64,000 bases of DNA, taken from CAZNSX01 sp964575845 (GTDB taxonomy: Bacteria; UBA8248; CAZNSX01). The position numbers were made by a program, and so were the translations under genes. This document shows, in pieces, positions 54,050 through 63,716 of this stretch (positions are counted from its first letter, which is position 1; each line of letters starts with the position of its first letter). The notes below the pieces were generated by a model, which was given only the letters and a program-made list of their open reading frames with translations, did no database searches and was not told the DNA's origin. The DNA lies in the NCBI GenBank assembly GCA_964575845.1, contig CAZNSX010000006.1:62001-126000 (forward strand), read 5' to 3'.

Positions 54050-54374
54050 AGCTTTACCTGAGATGAAAGGTTCAGCGAGGGGGGACCAGCGGCAAAGGAA
54101 GATAAGGGTCCCGATGTAGGAGTCGCCTTGAAGTGGAGGCAGGAGGAAGCCATACGTAATGGAATTGCCCCCGAACCTCTGCCCGAGGCCATCCGAACTG
54201 GGAAAAACCTTGTCGGACCGCGGTCTCTATGCCCACAGCAAAGGAGACCTGGTTATCGGCGAAGCATGGACTATTATTGAAGGCCGTCGTCGGACGGACC
54301 TGCGGCTTTTTGTGCTAGAATTTTCCCATTCGACTGCGCGGATTGGGAAATGTTAGATGAGAGGAGTCCGTTAG
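54050..54374. other. spacer after livF
   Basis: A 65-codon frame at 54159-54356 contains SKGDLVIGEAWTIIEGRRR but has no RBS or family signature; I do not call it a gene. No hairpin with T-tract was seen. GAGGAG at the right end is the SD of the next gene. Confidence 0.45.
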
Positions 54375-55385
54375 ATGGTAGACCCCGTGAGAGCAGCCAG
54401 CGTAGGAATAGGGTGGTGGTCCAATGAGCTTGCCGACGCCGCAGGGAAGAGCGAGAATATCAGGATAGTCACGTGCTACACCCGCTCGGAGGAGAAACGA
54501 AAGGCTTTTTCCGAGAGATACCACTGCCGAAGGGCCTCATCGTACGAGGAGATCCTCAAGGACAAGGAGGCGGAGGCGGTCATACTAACCACTCCCGATT
54601 CCGAACATGCCGACCAGGTGGTTGCCGCGGCAGAGAGGGGAAAGCACGTATTCGTCGAGAAGCCTTTTGCTCAAAATGTGAGGGACTGCCTGAGAGCCAC
54701 TGAGGCCTGCCGCCGCGCAGGGGTAACCCTGGCCGTCGGCCACAACCGAAGGAGGCAGGCCGCCTCGCGGAAGGTGAAGGAGCTCGTGGAGGGGGGAGAG
54801 CTGGGAAAGCTCATCCAGGTGGAGGCAAATTTCTCGTCCTCCGCTGCCCAGAAGCTGGACTTCAGCCTCTGGCGAACACTGCCTTCGGAGAGCGCCATAA
54901 GTCCCCTATCTGGGATGGGAGTCCACCATCTCGACACCTTCCACTACTTCCTGGGGCCGGTCAAGAGGGTCTCTTCCTTCTCAAACCATCTCTACACGCC
55001 GGCCCGGCACCATGACGTCTCATCCTCAATCCTTGAGTTCGAGTCGGGTGCCCTGGGATATCTCGGTGTGGGATGGGTCATCCCGAGGGTCTTTTTTCTC
55101 AACCTGCATGGCACAGGGGCGAGCGTGTTTGTAGAGGCGAACGGCAGAAGAGCCTTCCTTCAGAAGGTCGGAAGCACGGATAAGGTCCCCCTGGAGCTCC
55201 AGGAGGTGGACACCCTCCTAGAGGAGCTTGATGAGTTCGCCCGCGCGGTGAGGGCGGGGACGAGGCCTGAGGTCTCGGGGGAGGAAGGGACGGAGGTAAT
55301 TGCCGTACTGGAAGCGATTCTTGCCTCCACCCGGGAGGGGAAGGCCGTGGAAGTGGAAAGGTTTCTGGGCTCAGGGGAGGCCTGA
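54375..55385 (+). CDS. Gfo/Idh/MocA-family NAD(P)-dependent oxidoreductase
   Basis: 336 residues. Rossmann start RAASVGIGWWSNELADAA, in place of the usual GxGxxG (here GIGWWS); ILTTPDSEHADQ and the catalytic HVFVEKPFAQNV (EKP lysine) are family hallmarks, then LSGMGVHHLDTFHYFLGPVK. Oxidises or reduces a sugar, inositol or similar hydroxy compound. Follows the importer operon by 325 bases, so it may be separately transcribed; SD GAGGAG. Confidence 0.88.
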   Translation: MVDPVRAASVGIGWWSNELADAAGKSENIRIVTCYTRSEEKRKAFSERYHCRRASSYEEILKDKEAEAVILTTPDSEHADQVVAAAERGKHVFVEKPFAQNVRDCLRATEACRRAGVTLAVGHNRRRQAASRKVKELVEGGELGKLIQVEANFSSSAAQKLDFSLWRTLPSESAISPLSGMGVHHLDTFHYFLGPVKRVSSFSNHLYTPARHHDVSSSILEFESGALGYLGVGWVIPRVFFLNLHGTGASVFVEANGRRAFLQKVGSTDKVPLELQEVDTLLEELDEFARAVRAGTRPEVSGEEGTEVIAVLEAILASTREGKAVEVERFLGSGEA

Positions 55386-55506
55386 GACCAACCGGGAGGG
55401 TAAGACCCTCGACCTCTTCGTCTTGCACCTTCGTGGGATGGAGGACGTCGGAGGGTAAATGAGCTATGTCGCCCGGCCTCGGCGTCCTCTCCCATCCAGC
55501 TCTCTC

Positions 55507-56307
55507 TTATCTGAAGGCTGGCTTTTTTTTCAGGTCATCACTCGGATAAGCCCTTTTGGCCAGCGTGAGCCTCATGTTAACCATTACCCTTGCCATCTCA
55601 ACGGCCGCGGCAAGCTCGCAGATGATTTGGATCTCGGGGTAGCCCGCTTCATCGAGCCCCTGCCTTATCTCGTCCTCCAGGACTTGCAGTGGCGCGCAGG
55701 CAAGTATTATGGTATCCGCCCTGTCCTCCTCAATGGCTGCCACACATTGGGCCACTATGTCGTCGATCGCCTTCTTGAGTTCAGGGACTCTAGCCCTCTC
55801 CTCTTTCTTGTACTTCCGGAAAAGCTTGCCAAACTGTGTTGATGAATAAGACGGATACCTCACGCTCACAAGCTTCTCGCCAAAACCATAGGTCTCTGCG
55901 AGACGCCTCACTATCTGGGCCTGGGCGTCTGTGGCCTCTATTATGGTGAACCTCTCTCCTATAAGAGATGCAACATGTAGGGCCGACTGCACGGCGCTGA
56001 CAAACGGTATCTTAGACACCTGCCTTGCGGCGAAAACCCCGGGCTCTATCGAGCCATGGGACACGATAGCATCATACTTAACACTTTCCGAGAGCTCCTT
56101 GACCCTCTTTACGATGCCGAGGCTTATGTGGGCCAGAAACTCCTCATCTCGGCGCTCATCGGTCCAATCTGTAGGATATGCCTCGTCAACATCAATCTCG
56201 ATCCCGTCGAGTTGTCCTTTCCTCTTCAAATTTTCCACGAGCTCCCGGGCCATGGGTTGACCCTCTGTGATGAAGTTCTTATACGGCGGCAGGTCCACAA
56301 GTCTCAT
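55507..56307 (-). CDS. Asp/Glu/hydantoin racemase-superfamily protein, one catalytic Cys
   Basis: 266 residues. Two-domain Asp/Glu racemase fold: DAIVSHGSIEPGVFAARQVS in the first half, DTIILACAPLQVLEDEIR in the second, which holds the only Cys at an active-site position. The first-domain Cys typical of cofactor-independent racemases is Ser/Gly here. A paralogue lies at 57746-58567. Members include hydantoin racemases, decarboxylases and maleate isomerases. Because one Cys is missing, decarboxylase- or isomerase-like chemistry is possible. SD GGGGAGGAGC before ATG. Confidence 0.78.
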   Translation of the reverse strand: MRLVDLPPYKNFITEGQPMARELVENLKRKGQLDGIEIDVDEAYPTDWTDERRDEEFLAHISLGIVKRVKELSESVKYDAIVSHGSIEPGVFAARQVSKIPFVSAVQSALHVASLIGERFTIIEATDAQAQIVRRLAETYGFGEKLVSVRYPSYSSTQFGKLFRKYKKEERARVPELKKAIDDIVAQCVAAIEEDRADTIILACAPLQVLEDEIRQGLDEAGYPEIQIICELAAAVEMARVMVNMRLTLAKRAYPSDDLKKKPAFR

Positions 56308-56519
56308 GTACGCTCCTCCCCTCTTTTCCTGAATTAATTCATAGAACCCGTTGAGGTCGCCGGATTGCGCTCTATCTAGTGAAAAAGGAACACCTTCACC
56401 CTGAAAGCGCTCGGAAAGGAGGCGGTCCCGAAGCTAAATAGCATGACCTCAGGGAGGGTTTCGGGGAAACGCTTGGCGAGTCACCGGAAATTGAGGGCAA
56501 GCACCCTATTTAACAGTTC

Positions 56520-57077
56520 TCATTTCTCATTTTGGAGCTGGTGAGAAATATCCTCCCATCTCTTCAAGTCTTTCGCTATATCCTCCGGTGAATGGCTGCC
56601 GGGCACGGTAAACGGCTCTCTCGCCCATCCTTTTTCGTAGTCGCTTACCCAGCGCCAGTCACTAACGGTAACTCTTCTAAATAACCACTTTCCATCTTCT
56701 CTCACGAACTCTACATAATAGGTGCATGATGACCAGGCTGCGCGTTTTGTCTCCTGAAGTATACAGGGCTCGTCAAGATACCACCTGCCGGTCGCATGCG
56801 CCTCATCCTTTATTTCGATAATCTCGTTTGTGATTCGGTGAATAAACACGGCAAACATTGACATAAGGACTTTTTGATAAAAAATCTCCACCTCCGCCCT
56901 TGTCTTGACCTCCCCGCGACTAAAGTGACCAAAGTTGCAGGAACACTCTTTGGCATAACAACTCATCACGCCATCCCAGTCACCCGCATCCATGGTATAA
57001 CAATACTTATGCATAATCTCCCTTATTTCTTTAACGTCCTCCAGGTATCTAACTCTCTCTTCCAAAGACTTCGCCAT
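56520..57077 (-). CDS. NTF2-like/SnoaL-type protein
   Basis: 185 residues, single alpha+beta cone-fold domain: EDVKEIREIMHKYCYTMDAG, DWDGVMSCYAKECSCNFG, HRITNEIIEIKDEAHATGRW, and WSSCTYYVEFVREDGKW. These match the SnoaL_4/NTF2-like group. Family members are small isomerases, dehydratases, cyclases or accessory subunits, often in catabolic gene sets. No catalytic residues can be assigned safely. SD GGAGG before ATG; between the two racemase-fold genes, all three on the minus strand. Confidence 0.75.
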   Translation of the reverse strand: MAKSLEERVRYLEDVKEIREIMHKYCYTMDAGDWDGVMSCYAKECSCNFGHFSRGEVKTRAEVEIFYQKVLMSMFAVFIHRITNEIIEIKDEAHATGRWYLDEPCILQETKRAAWSSCTYYVEFVREDGKWLFRRVTVSDWRWVSDYEKGWAREPFTVPGSHSPEDIAKDLKRWEDISHQLQNEK

Positions 57078-57745
57078 AATTAAACTCCCTCCTTCTTTTG
57101 TTACCTGGTTCTCACAACAGAAAAAGTGCGATCAGATTCCTCTTTTGTGGAGTTTTCTCGGCGACATCTCAATGACTGGAGAGTCAACATAACAACCCTG
57201 CATAGCAGTCATTTCTCTTTCTCGGATAGAGAAAGTCCTCACACTCTGCGCCTGAGCCTCGCCCGCCGGAGCCCAACGGCCAAGTTCATTTGCACCCGGG
57301 CCATGGATGTAAACCTGGAATTTCGCATTTCGACTCTTGATAGAGACATGCCCACCCCTCCTCGTCTGATTCGCTTAACCCATTCAAAGCTGGCTGTCAA
57401 GCACTTTCTAGACCCCGTAAGCTGATGCCGGAGGTTTATACGTGACACCACAATACCCAACCCCTCTTACGAGCTAGGTTTCAGGCTGTCACGCCCGACC
57501 TGAGCCTCGCGTGGTTGGCTGAGAGATTGAAATTTTCAACCTTCATTTTCTGTTGCCGGCCCTTCCGCCTCGCTCACAAAGAAAGCAAGATTCGTCGTGT
57601 TTATGGGATGTCAGTTAAATTAATCGGAATTTGAGAGATTGGGAGAGACGGCATAATGATATTGCTGTGAGAGCTTTGGTGATTCAAAAAGGTGAACAGG
57701 GCCAAATAAGAAGCTAACTACCCAACGCACCATGGCCAGCTGTCA
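57078..57745. other. spacer between NTF2-like and second racemase-fold gene
   Basis: About 670 bases. Open frames present have no recognised motifs or starts. No repeats or hairpins stand out. Confidence 0.45.
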
Positions 57746-58567
57746 TCAGAAGATTTTTCTTCTTCGCCACTTCTTCGGGCGGTCACTCGGGAAGGTAAGC
57801 CCGCTCGCATCGACCCCCAAGCTGACAAAGGCTTTGGCCAACACTATGGCGCAGCTATACCCTTCCAGCACCGGTACCTCCCATCCCATCTCGTTCAGGC
57901 GCTTCTGGACAAACGGCTGGAGCCAAAAGACGCCGGAGCATCCGAAGGTTATCACCTCTGCACCATCCTCCTCGATCGCGGCCACAGCCTCACTAACCGC
58001 CTCTTCAACCGCCTCAGAGGGCTCACCCGTGTATCCGGGCCTGGGATGGTAATAGCTTAGATTCCTTATCGAGGCACACCTCTGGGTGAAACGGTGCTGG
58101 ACCACTAGATTGTAATAGAACATGTTGTGTGACTCTGCGAAATCTATAACGCTGAATTTGTTGCCCAGCATGGAGGCTATGTGCATCTGGGAGAAGGCGC
58201 AGGACGTTACGGGTATGCTATACTTCCTGGCTATCTCCCTGGACTCCAGAAAGCCCGGCTCTCCCCCTCCGAGTAGCACGATAGCGTTATACCTGCCGCT
58301 CTCACATGCCTCGCGCACGATCGGCAAACGGGCTGCCGCCACCAGGCAGAACTCCTCACGGTTCTCGACCTTCCAATCACCGTATGGGGTCAGTGGCCCC
58401 TCGTGCAGGTCCCATTCAACGTTCTCCAACAGATGCTTGATGTTTTCGTAGTTCATCAGGCGTTTTTCCTTTGGCAGGTCTGGGCGTATATGCCCGAACC
58501 TGCTGTCGCTGGGTAAGCTAAACGGTGGTATGAGCAAGAACCTATACCTCTTTTCTCCCTTCAACAT
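57746..58567 (-). CDS. Asp/Glu racemase-superfamily protein (paralogue)
   Basis: 273 residues. Similar layout to 55507-56307: NAIVLLGGGEPGFLESREIA, MHIASMLGNKFSVIDFAES, then AEVITFGCSGVFWLQPFV, where GCSG keeps the second catalytic Cys, and EGYSCAIVLAKAFVSLG. The first-domain catalytic Cys is Gly. The similarity to the neighbour (e.g. HIASMLG.KFSVID versus HVASLIGERFTIIE) supports an ancient duplication. SD AAGGGGGG before ATG. Probably acts on a carboxylate or hydantoin-like compound. Confidence 0.78.
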   Translation of the reverse strand: MLKGEKRYRFLLIPPFSLPSDSRFGHIRPDLPKEKRLMNYENIKHLLENVEWDLHEGPLTPYGDWKVENREEFCLVAAARLPIVREACESGRYNAIVLLGGGEPGFLESREIARKYSIPVTSCAFSQMHIASMLGNKFSVIDFAESHNMFYYNLVVQHRFTQRCASIRNLSYYHPRPGYTGEPSEAVEEAVSEAVAAIEEDGAEVITFGCSGVFWLQPFVQKRLNEMGWEVPVLEGYSCAIVLAKAFVSLGVDASGLTFPSDRPKKWRRRKIF

Positions 58568-59181
58568 AATTTGTCCCCCCTTTCAACCCGGAATCATGGG
58601 GCAACAATCCCTCTTTTCTTCTGCTTTGCGGCGTAATCCGGGTTTAAAGCCCTTTATCACATGGCTTCACTTTTTTCAAATTTACAAAACCTCTTCGAAT
58701 TTTTCGGGCGGAACTTTCCCTCCCTTCCTAAAGGTTTCCTCACAGGGGGGTCGGGCGGAGCCCTAAACCTTTATCGGGACCCTGAAAAGCAAGGCAAGTT
58801 CCTGAAAATTCGGAGGTGAAAAACAATGAGATAAAAGCAGTTTTTTAGGTTTTGAAAAAAACGACAGAAAGCCATGGGGGGTGAGGGCAAGACGAGTCCT
58901 TACCTCCTCAATTCATCTACTCCCCACATTGGGGGGGAATCAAAACATCCTGGGAGTAGTAGTCCGAACTGTCATCGGGATTAGGGAACAAGGAACTGGC
59001 CGCAGGTCACGATGACAGGGGATTTCGAAGCCGACGCGGACTTGATAATCCCGGCAAACGTGCGGAGCTGAATCCGGGGCAAGAAAGCCGCTGTGGGTCC
59101 CCAACACGAAGTGTGCTTTAACAGCACGGACATCGCCGTCCATAGTGGATCGGGCCCTTCTTGCGGTGTCCTCGGCGTCCC
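58568..59181. other. spacer between racemase-fold and hydrolase genes
   Basis: About 610 bases with no reliable coding signal. I saw no repeat-family members. A frame antisense to the hydrolase start reaches here but is a shadow. Confidence 0.45.
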
Positions 59182-59976
59182 TCACGGAGCGGGAAATTTC
59201 ACCAGAAAGTCGTCGAGAGCCGCCAAAAAGGCCTCGGTGCTGTCCCAGATCGGGAAGTGCCCGGAACCGGGGAGGATGACGCGCGTGCAGTTCGGAATAC
59301 GCTCCAGGTAAATGTCGCTGAAAGCAAGGGGACCGGCGTCGTTCTCTCCGTAGCAGACCCACGTGGGAACGCTGATCTCTCCAAGGCGGCCGGTCAGGTC
59401 CGGCATGGTGAAAAGGGCATTGGCCGTGGCGGCATAGGTTTCCGGGGTGTTCTTCAGGAAGCACTTGCGGTATTCCTCCGCGAGCGGCCCTTCGAGCAAA
59501 TTAGGAGGAAGCAGTCTGCGAAATTCGTTGTGGTTGAATACGGCCTCCATCCCTTCTTCGGTAGCGACCCGGAGAATCGCTTCGAAGTGCTCACGGTAAG
59601 CACCAGAAGGGGAACCAGCCGAAGATGAAACCAGCATGAGGCGTTTCAGGCGGTCGCTGTGCTCGATGGCGAAGAGCGTGCCCGTCCGCCCGCCCATACT
59701 ATGGCCGAGGAAATCCACCTTTTCCAGCCCCAGCGCGTCGAGAAAACCGAGAAGGTCATCCGCGAAATCCTGAATCCGGTAGGGCCCCGGGGGCTTCTCC
59801 GAGTCCCCGTGTCCTCGCTTATCCAGAGCGAACACCCGGAACCGCTCCGCGAGGTGATCCAAGATGGGCGTGAAGATAAAACCGAAGCTTTGCAATCCGT
59901 GAGAGAGCATGATGGGCGGGCCTTCGCCCCGCACCAGATAGTTAAGCTTCACTCCATTTACTGTCACGGTCGGCAT
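59182..59976 (-). CDS. alpha/beta-fold hydrolase
   Basis: 264 residues. Nucleophile elbow GHSMGG, oxyanion HG in MLSHGLQSFG, catalytic Asp in YGENDAGP, His in PGSGHFPIW; lid region ATEEGMEAVFNHNEFRRLL. Cytoplasmic ester, lactone or C-C hydrolase of the epoxide-hydrolase/meta-cleavage-like group. SD AGAGGAA before ATG. Alone in its neighbourhood. Confidence 0.9.
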   Translation of the reverse strand: MPTVTVNGVKLNYLVRGEGPPIMLSHGLQSFGFIFTPILDHLAERFRVFALDKRGHGDSEKPPGPYRIQDFADDLLGFLDALGLEKVDFLGHSMGGRTGTLFAIEHSDRLKRLMLVSSSAGSPSGAYREHFEAILRVATEEGMEAVFNHNEFRRLLPPNLLEGPLAEEYRKCFLKNTPETYAATANALFTMPDLTGRLGEISVPTWVCYGENDAGPLAFSDIYLERIPNCTRVILPGSGHFPIWDSTEAFLAALDDFLVKFPAP

Positions 59977-60361
59977 CGAAGAAGTTCCTCTTCTGCCGCT
60001 GCCTGACCAGAGGCAACGGGAATAGACCCCAGCAAAAGCGCTGTGATGCCTCGTTAAAGCTAACGATCACCCCTTTCTCTCTTGCCGTCAAGCACTTTTT
60101 GGATTAATCCTGTAGTTGTCTTAAGTTCGCAGTTCCCAATTTCCCGTTGCTGCGATGACTGCACTTTCTGCTGCGACACGCATTCCGACTTGAACCCGCG
60201 TTTTAGATTCTATGTCCCCAGAGCTTCAAAAGGGTCATCTGCTACCACATGGAATGGCAAAAGATTTATCTGGAAGAAAAAGATGGGCTTACTCGGAGGT
60301 CATTTTGGGCTTTTTTCCAAGGAGTTTTTTTGATTCTGAGCGGTTAGCGGACCTGCATCGC

Positions 60362-60411
60362 AATGACTGGTGGTCATGAGGCCATGGGTTAGGCTCCCAT
60401 CTGCTTCACCA
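60362..60411 (+). pseudogene. tRNA-like 3' remnant
   Basis: ATGACTGGTGGTCATGAGG corresponds to the anticodon arm of tRNA-Ala at 43434 (ATGACTGGCAGTCATGAGG). A T-arm with perfect ATGGG/CCCAT stem but altered loop (TTAGGCT) follows, then CTGCTTC-A-CCA. No matching 5' acceptor strand is found upstream (59977-60361 holds nothing else). It is a decayed tRNA or a fragment left by integration and excision at a tRNA end. Confidence 0.6.
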
Positions 60412-60420
60412 TAATATGGA

Positions 60421-60455
60421 AGGGTTACGGTAAGCTGACCGTAACCCTTTTACTT
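60421..60455 (+). terminator. rho-independent terminator
   Basis: Perfect 11-bp stem AGGGTTACGGT, loop AAGCTG, ACCGTAACCCT, then TTTACTTT. It is just downstream of the tRNA remnant and 36 bases past the end of the minus-strand CocE gene, so it may act in both directions. Confidence 0.75.
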
Positions 60456-60490
60456 TCCAGCAATCAGACGTCGAGGGCCTATGCGGCGCC

Positions 60491-62236
60491 CTACTTCGGC
60501 GGAATGACCGGGAGGAGCACGTACGCGGCACGGTCAGGGCCTACGTGGAGAGTGTTCTTGCCGCCGAAGACCTTCGGCGGGCGGTCGCGCGGGTCGTCGT
60601 GCAGAAAAGGCCCGCAGCCCCGGAAGACATTCTTCATGGTGGCCAGCCCCGCGCCAGGTCCGCCCGGGTACTCGTAGTCCTTCCCGCACACGGTCAGGGC
60701 GACCCGGTAGCCGGCCGGCACCACGATGGAGGTCGGCCAGATCTCCACGTCGAGCTCGACCACCTGGCCAGGCTTTAAGGGCTGTAGCTCGTCGTGGGTA
60801 TGGTAAGGCCTGTAGCGCTCGCTGAGTTTGGGGTCGAGCTTTCGGTGAGAGGCCCTGAGCCAGCCCTGGGCGATGGGAGTGTGAGGGTCGAGCGCCCCCT
60901 GGAAGACCACCTCCTTCATGTCGGGAGCAAAGACGCGCAGCACGAGGAAGATGTCGGCATCCGTCGTGGATGAGGACACGAAAAGCTTCGCCGCCGAGGG
61001 GCCGGTGACCTCCGTCTCCTGCTTGAGCGGGGCTGACAGGAAGGTCACCCCGTCGCCGAGCCCGTCGTAGGTTACCTTCGCCCTGGCGGCGACCTTCTTG
61101 GTGGAAAGGCTCATGTCGGCGGGGTTGAGGTAAAACTTGGTCCACTTGGTGCGCTTCAAGGGCCACTCGTTCTCGCTACGCTGGACGAACTTGTCCATGT
61201 GCCGGACCTGGAGCAGAACCTTGGGTTGCTTTCTCTTCCAGCTGTTATCGATGCCCTTGAGGTAATAGTCGAAGAAACGCTTCTGGAGCTTCACCCCGTA
61301 GTCGGTGTAGAAGTGCGTCCAGTGCTCGAGCCCGTGCGCCTCGAGCCACTTCTGCTTCGAGGCGGCGCGCACGAAGCCCTCGAAGTTCCCGCGCGGGTGA
61401 AGCCCCTGGCCGCCCCAGTTCGCCGCGGAGAGCAAGGGAACCGTGACCTTCGACCATACGGGAGAGCGGGACTTGTGGTAGTCGCCGTCGAGCGGGTGAG
61501 CGAAGATCTCTCCCCCGAGGTCGCCGCGGTTCTTGGCCAGCTCCTCCCCGGACAGTGTCTCTGGCCCACTAACGGGTTCGGTGGTTACGCGACTGCGGGG
61601 CCCCCTCTCTCCCAGGCCATGCTGCACGGTCTTGACCTGCATGTCGTACCAGTTGTCCCAGAAAGTGCAGAGGATGCCTCCGTGGTGGGTCATGTCGCGG
61701 TACCAGTCGGCGGCGCCCTCCCAGATGCACATCGCCGCCAGATGGGGCGGCTGCAGCGACGCCACGTGCCACTGGTTGATGGCATAGTAGGAGATGCCGT
61801 TCAGGCCCACCTTGCCGTTGCTCCACGGCTGGATTCCCGCCCACTCGATACAGTCGTAGAAGTCCTTGGTCTCCCGAGGCGAGAAGTGGTCGATATATCC
61901 CGGCGAGCGGCCGGCGCCGCGCGAATCCACCCGCACGCAGACGTAACCGTCCGGCACCCACTTCTCCGGGTCGGCGACCTCCCAGCTCTGGTACTTGTTG
62001 GTCGAGCCCGCCGTCACGTCCGGGTGCTGTGCGGCCATCCGCTCCCACTGGTCCGTGTAGCCTTCCTGGAAAGAGAGCCCCTTGGCGTAGGGGCCGTAGC
62101 TCAGGATCACCGGGTACTGGCCTTCCTCTATAGGCCGGTAGACGTCGGCCCGGAGGACGAGGCCGTCGTCCATCGTGATCGGAACGTCCCAGTCGATCCG
62201 CATCCCGTCCCTGACTTCGCTCTTCTCCTGGCTCAT
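60491..62236 (-). CDS. CocE/NonD-type (S15 family) hydrolase
   Basis: About 581 residues. Start chosen at ATG 62236 with GGAGA 7-11 bases upstream; ATG 62251 and GTG 62254 are alternatives. Alpha/beta domain: MDDGLVLRADVYRPIEEGQY, RVDSRGAGRSPG, VGLNGISYYAINQWHVA with nucleophile Ser in GISY, HWTHFYTDYGVKLQKRFFDYYLKG. C-terminal jelly-roll (X-Pro dipeptidyl-peptidase) domain from about 390: KLFVSSSTTDADIFLVLRVF, PGQVVELDVEIWPTS. Hydrolyses acyl esters, peptides or amides. Clearly GC-richer than its neighbours. Confidence 0.9.
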   Translation of the reverse strand: MSQEKSEVRDGMRIDWDVPITMDDGLVLRADVYRPIEEGQYPVILSYGPYAKGLSFQEGYTDQWERMAAQHPDVTAGSTNKYQSWEVADPEKWVPDGYVCVRVDSRGAGRSPGYIDHFSPRETKDFYDCIEWAGIQPWSNGKVGLNGISYYAINQWHVASLQPPHLAAMCIWEGAADWYRDMTHHGGILCTFWDNWYDMQVKTVQHGLGERGPRSRVTTEPVSGPETLSGEELAKNRGDLGGEIFAHPLDGDYHKSRSPVWSKVTVPLLSAANWGGQGLHPRGNFEGFVRAASKQKWLEAHGLEHWTHFYTDYGVKLQKRFFDYYLKGIDNSWKRKQPKVLLQVRHMDKFVQRSENEWPLKRTKWTKFYLNPADMSLSTKKVAARAKVTYDGLGDGVTFLSAPLKQETEVTGPSAAKLFVSSSTTDADIFLVLRVFAPDMKEVVFQGALDPHTPIAQGWLRASHRKLDPKLSERYRPYHTHDELQPLKPGQVVELDVEIWPTSIVVPAGYRVALTVCGKDYEYPGGPGAGLATMKNVFRGCGPFLHDDPRDRPPKVFGGKNTLHVGPDRAAYVLLPVIPPK

Positions 62237-62704
62237 CTCGTATCTCCGCATCACCTGGCACAGGCCGAAACCAACCCGCCGCGCGGGCTCCGGCTACTCG
62301 TCGAGACCACCGCGGAACCCGTGAACAGCGCCATTATACTGACTTCACCTGACGCCATCAAGATGAGCTTACCCTTTCAATCGTCACCCTCACCCCTGTG
62401 GAGAAGGTCCGTTCGTATGGTTGCAACTGACTTGATACGATTTTGCTGCCACAAAGAGTGTGAAAAGAGGGATCCAGATGTAACAAAACGGAACTCAATG
62501 GAAAAGGCTGGTAAGAAGGCCCGCCGATCCGCGCCGATGCCCTCCGGCCGACGCTAGCTCCTGCAGGCGCTCCTGAGCTCCAAAGGTGCGGCGACCGAAA
62601 GGGCTGCACTTCGAAAAGACTTTTTGGGCCTGACCTCAGCTTTAATCGAACCGAAATTTGCCCGCCTTTATTCCATGATAAAGGGCTAAAGGCTCGCCCT
62701 TAGC
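62237..62704. other. spacer between CocE and M48 genes
   Basis: About 470 bases. No coding frame, tRNA or strong hairpin is seen. It would include the promoter of the CocE gene. Confidence 0.45.
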
Positions 62705-63499
62705 TCATCTAGCCCGAGCCGCCTCGTAGTAACGGAGCGCCTCTGGAAGCCAGCCTTCGATCTGCCTTATCCGGGTCTCATCCGCGGGGTGAGTGGAGAG
62801 GAACTCAGGCGGTTTTTCTTTCTCCTTCGAGGCTTTCATCATTCGAACCCATAAATCCCGGGCCGCGCGCGGGTCATACCCAGCCCTGGCCATGTAGATA
62901 AGCCCGAGATGGTCCGCCTCCAGCTCATGCTTCCGGGAGAACGGCAAGATGATCCCGACGCTCGCACCCGCCCCCAGCAGCCCCGTGACCTGCCTGACCA
63001 TCTGGGGGTCCTTCCCGCCCATCGCTACCTGGACCACCGCCAGGCTGGTCTGGATCAGGAGGTCCTGGCTCACCCGTTCACCGCCGTGACGGGCGATGGC
63101 ATGAGCCACTTCATGTCCTATCACCACGGCGAGCCCCGCCTCATCCTTGGTTATCGGCAGTAGCCCGGTATAGACGGCTACCTTGCCGCCCGGCAGACAG
63201 AAAGCGTTGACCATCTTGTCGTTCTCGATTACCCTGAACTCCCACTGATAGTCGCCGCGGCCGGTGGCCGCAGCTATCCGCAGGCCTACGCGGCGCACGA
63301 GGGCGTTGAGCTCAGGGTCCCTGGAAACTTTCTCCTTCTCCAGTACCTCCCGGTAGGCCTGCAGCCCCATGTCAATCTCCGCTGACTCCGGTAACAGCAG
63401 GAGCTGTTTGCGCGCTGTTAAGGGTACTGTCGCGCATCCCGCGATAAGCAGCAGGATGGCGGCAAGCAATGCCGGAACCGATCGAAACCTGAGGCGCAT
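62705..63499 (-). CDS. M48-family metallopeptidase lipoprotein
   Basis: 264 residues. Lipobox LLLIAGC near residue 22, so probably a lipoprotein anchored in the cell envelope. Zinc motif VVIGHEVAHAIARHG (HEXXH) with the third ligand in HELEADHLGLIYM. Architecture matches BepA/LoiP-like quality-control proteases of the periplasm; the tetratricopeptide tail of BepA is absent. The ATG (63499) has GGAGG upstream, and TGATG overlaps the stop of the small upstream frame. Probably last gene of an operon with the ZIP transporter. Confidence 0.9.
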   Translation of the reverse strand: MRLRFRSVPALLAAILLLIAGCATVPLTARKQLLLLPESAEIDMGLQAYREVLEKEKVSRDPELNALVRRVGLRIAAATGRGDYQWEFRVIENDKMVNAFCLPGGKVAVYTGLLPITKDEAGLAVVIGHEVAHAIARHGGERVSQDLLIQTSLAVVQVAMGGKDPQMVRQVTGLLGAGASVGIILPFSRKHELEADHLGLIYMARAGYDPRAARDLWVRMMKASKEKEKPPEFLSTHPADETRIRQIEGWLPEALRYYEAARAR

Positions 63500-63711
63500 C
63501 ACAAAACCTCCTCATCAACCGGGGTTATTTTCATAGACTCCTTTGGGAGCTCAGGAGCTTCCCTCAATATTGCGGCTGAGGGGACCCTCCTCCCGTATCC
63601 TCCCCCTCTTTCATGCTTTATTATAGCCCTCATCGAGCCCGGCTGCATGTTCCCGGAAAATACGACGCCTGAGAGGAGAAGCCATGAGGCGGGAATCCCC
63701 CTGGGGGGCAT
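63499..63711 (-). CDS. small protein of unknown function
   Basis: 70 codons between the ZIP and M48 genes: five bases after the ZIP stop and overlapping the M48 start as TGATG. That tight packing supports it being translated. Sequence: SWLLLSGVVFSGNM at the N-terminus, then basic GGGYGRRV and a charged tail MKITPVDEEVL. No SD is evident and no family recognised. It could also be a chance frame in a leader. Confidence 0.4.
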   Translation of the reverse strand: MPPRGIPASWLLLSGVVFSGNMQPGSMRAIIKHERGGGYGRRVPSAAILREAPELPKESMKITPVDEEVL

Positions 63712-63716
63712 TGTGT

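Noticed and set aside
61199..62557. 452-codon plus-strand frame
   Set aside because: Antisense to the CocE-type hydrolase, whose catalytic and jelly-roll motifs are clear on the other strand.
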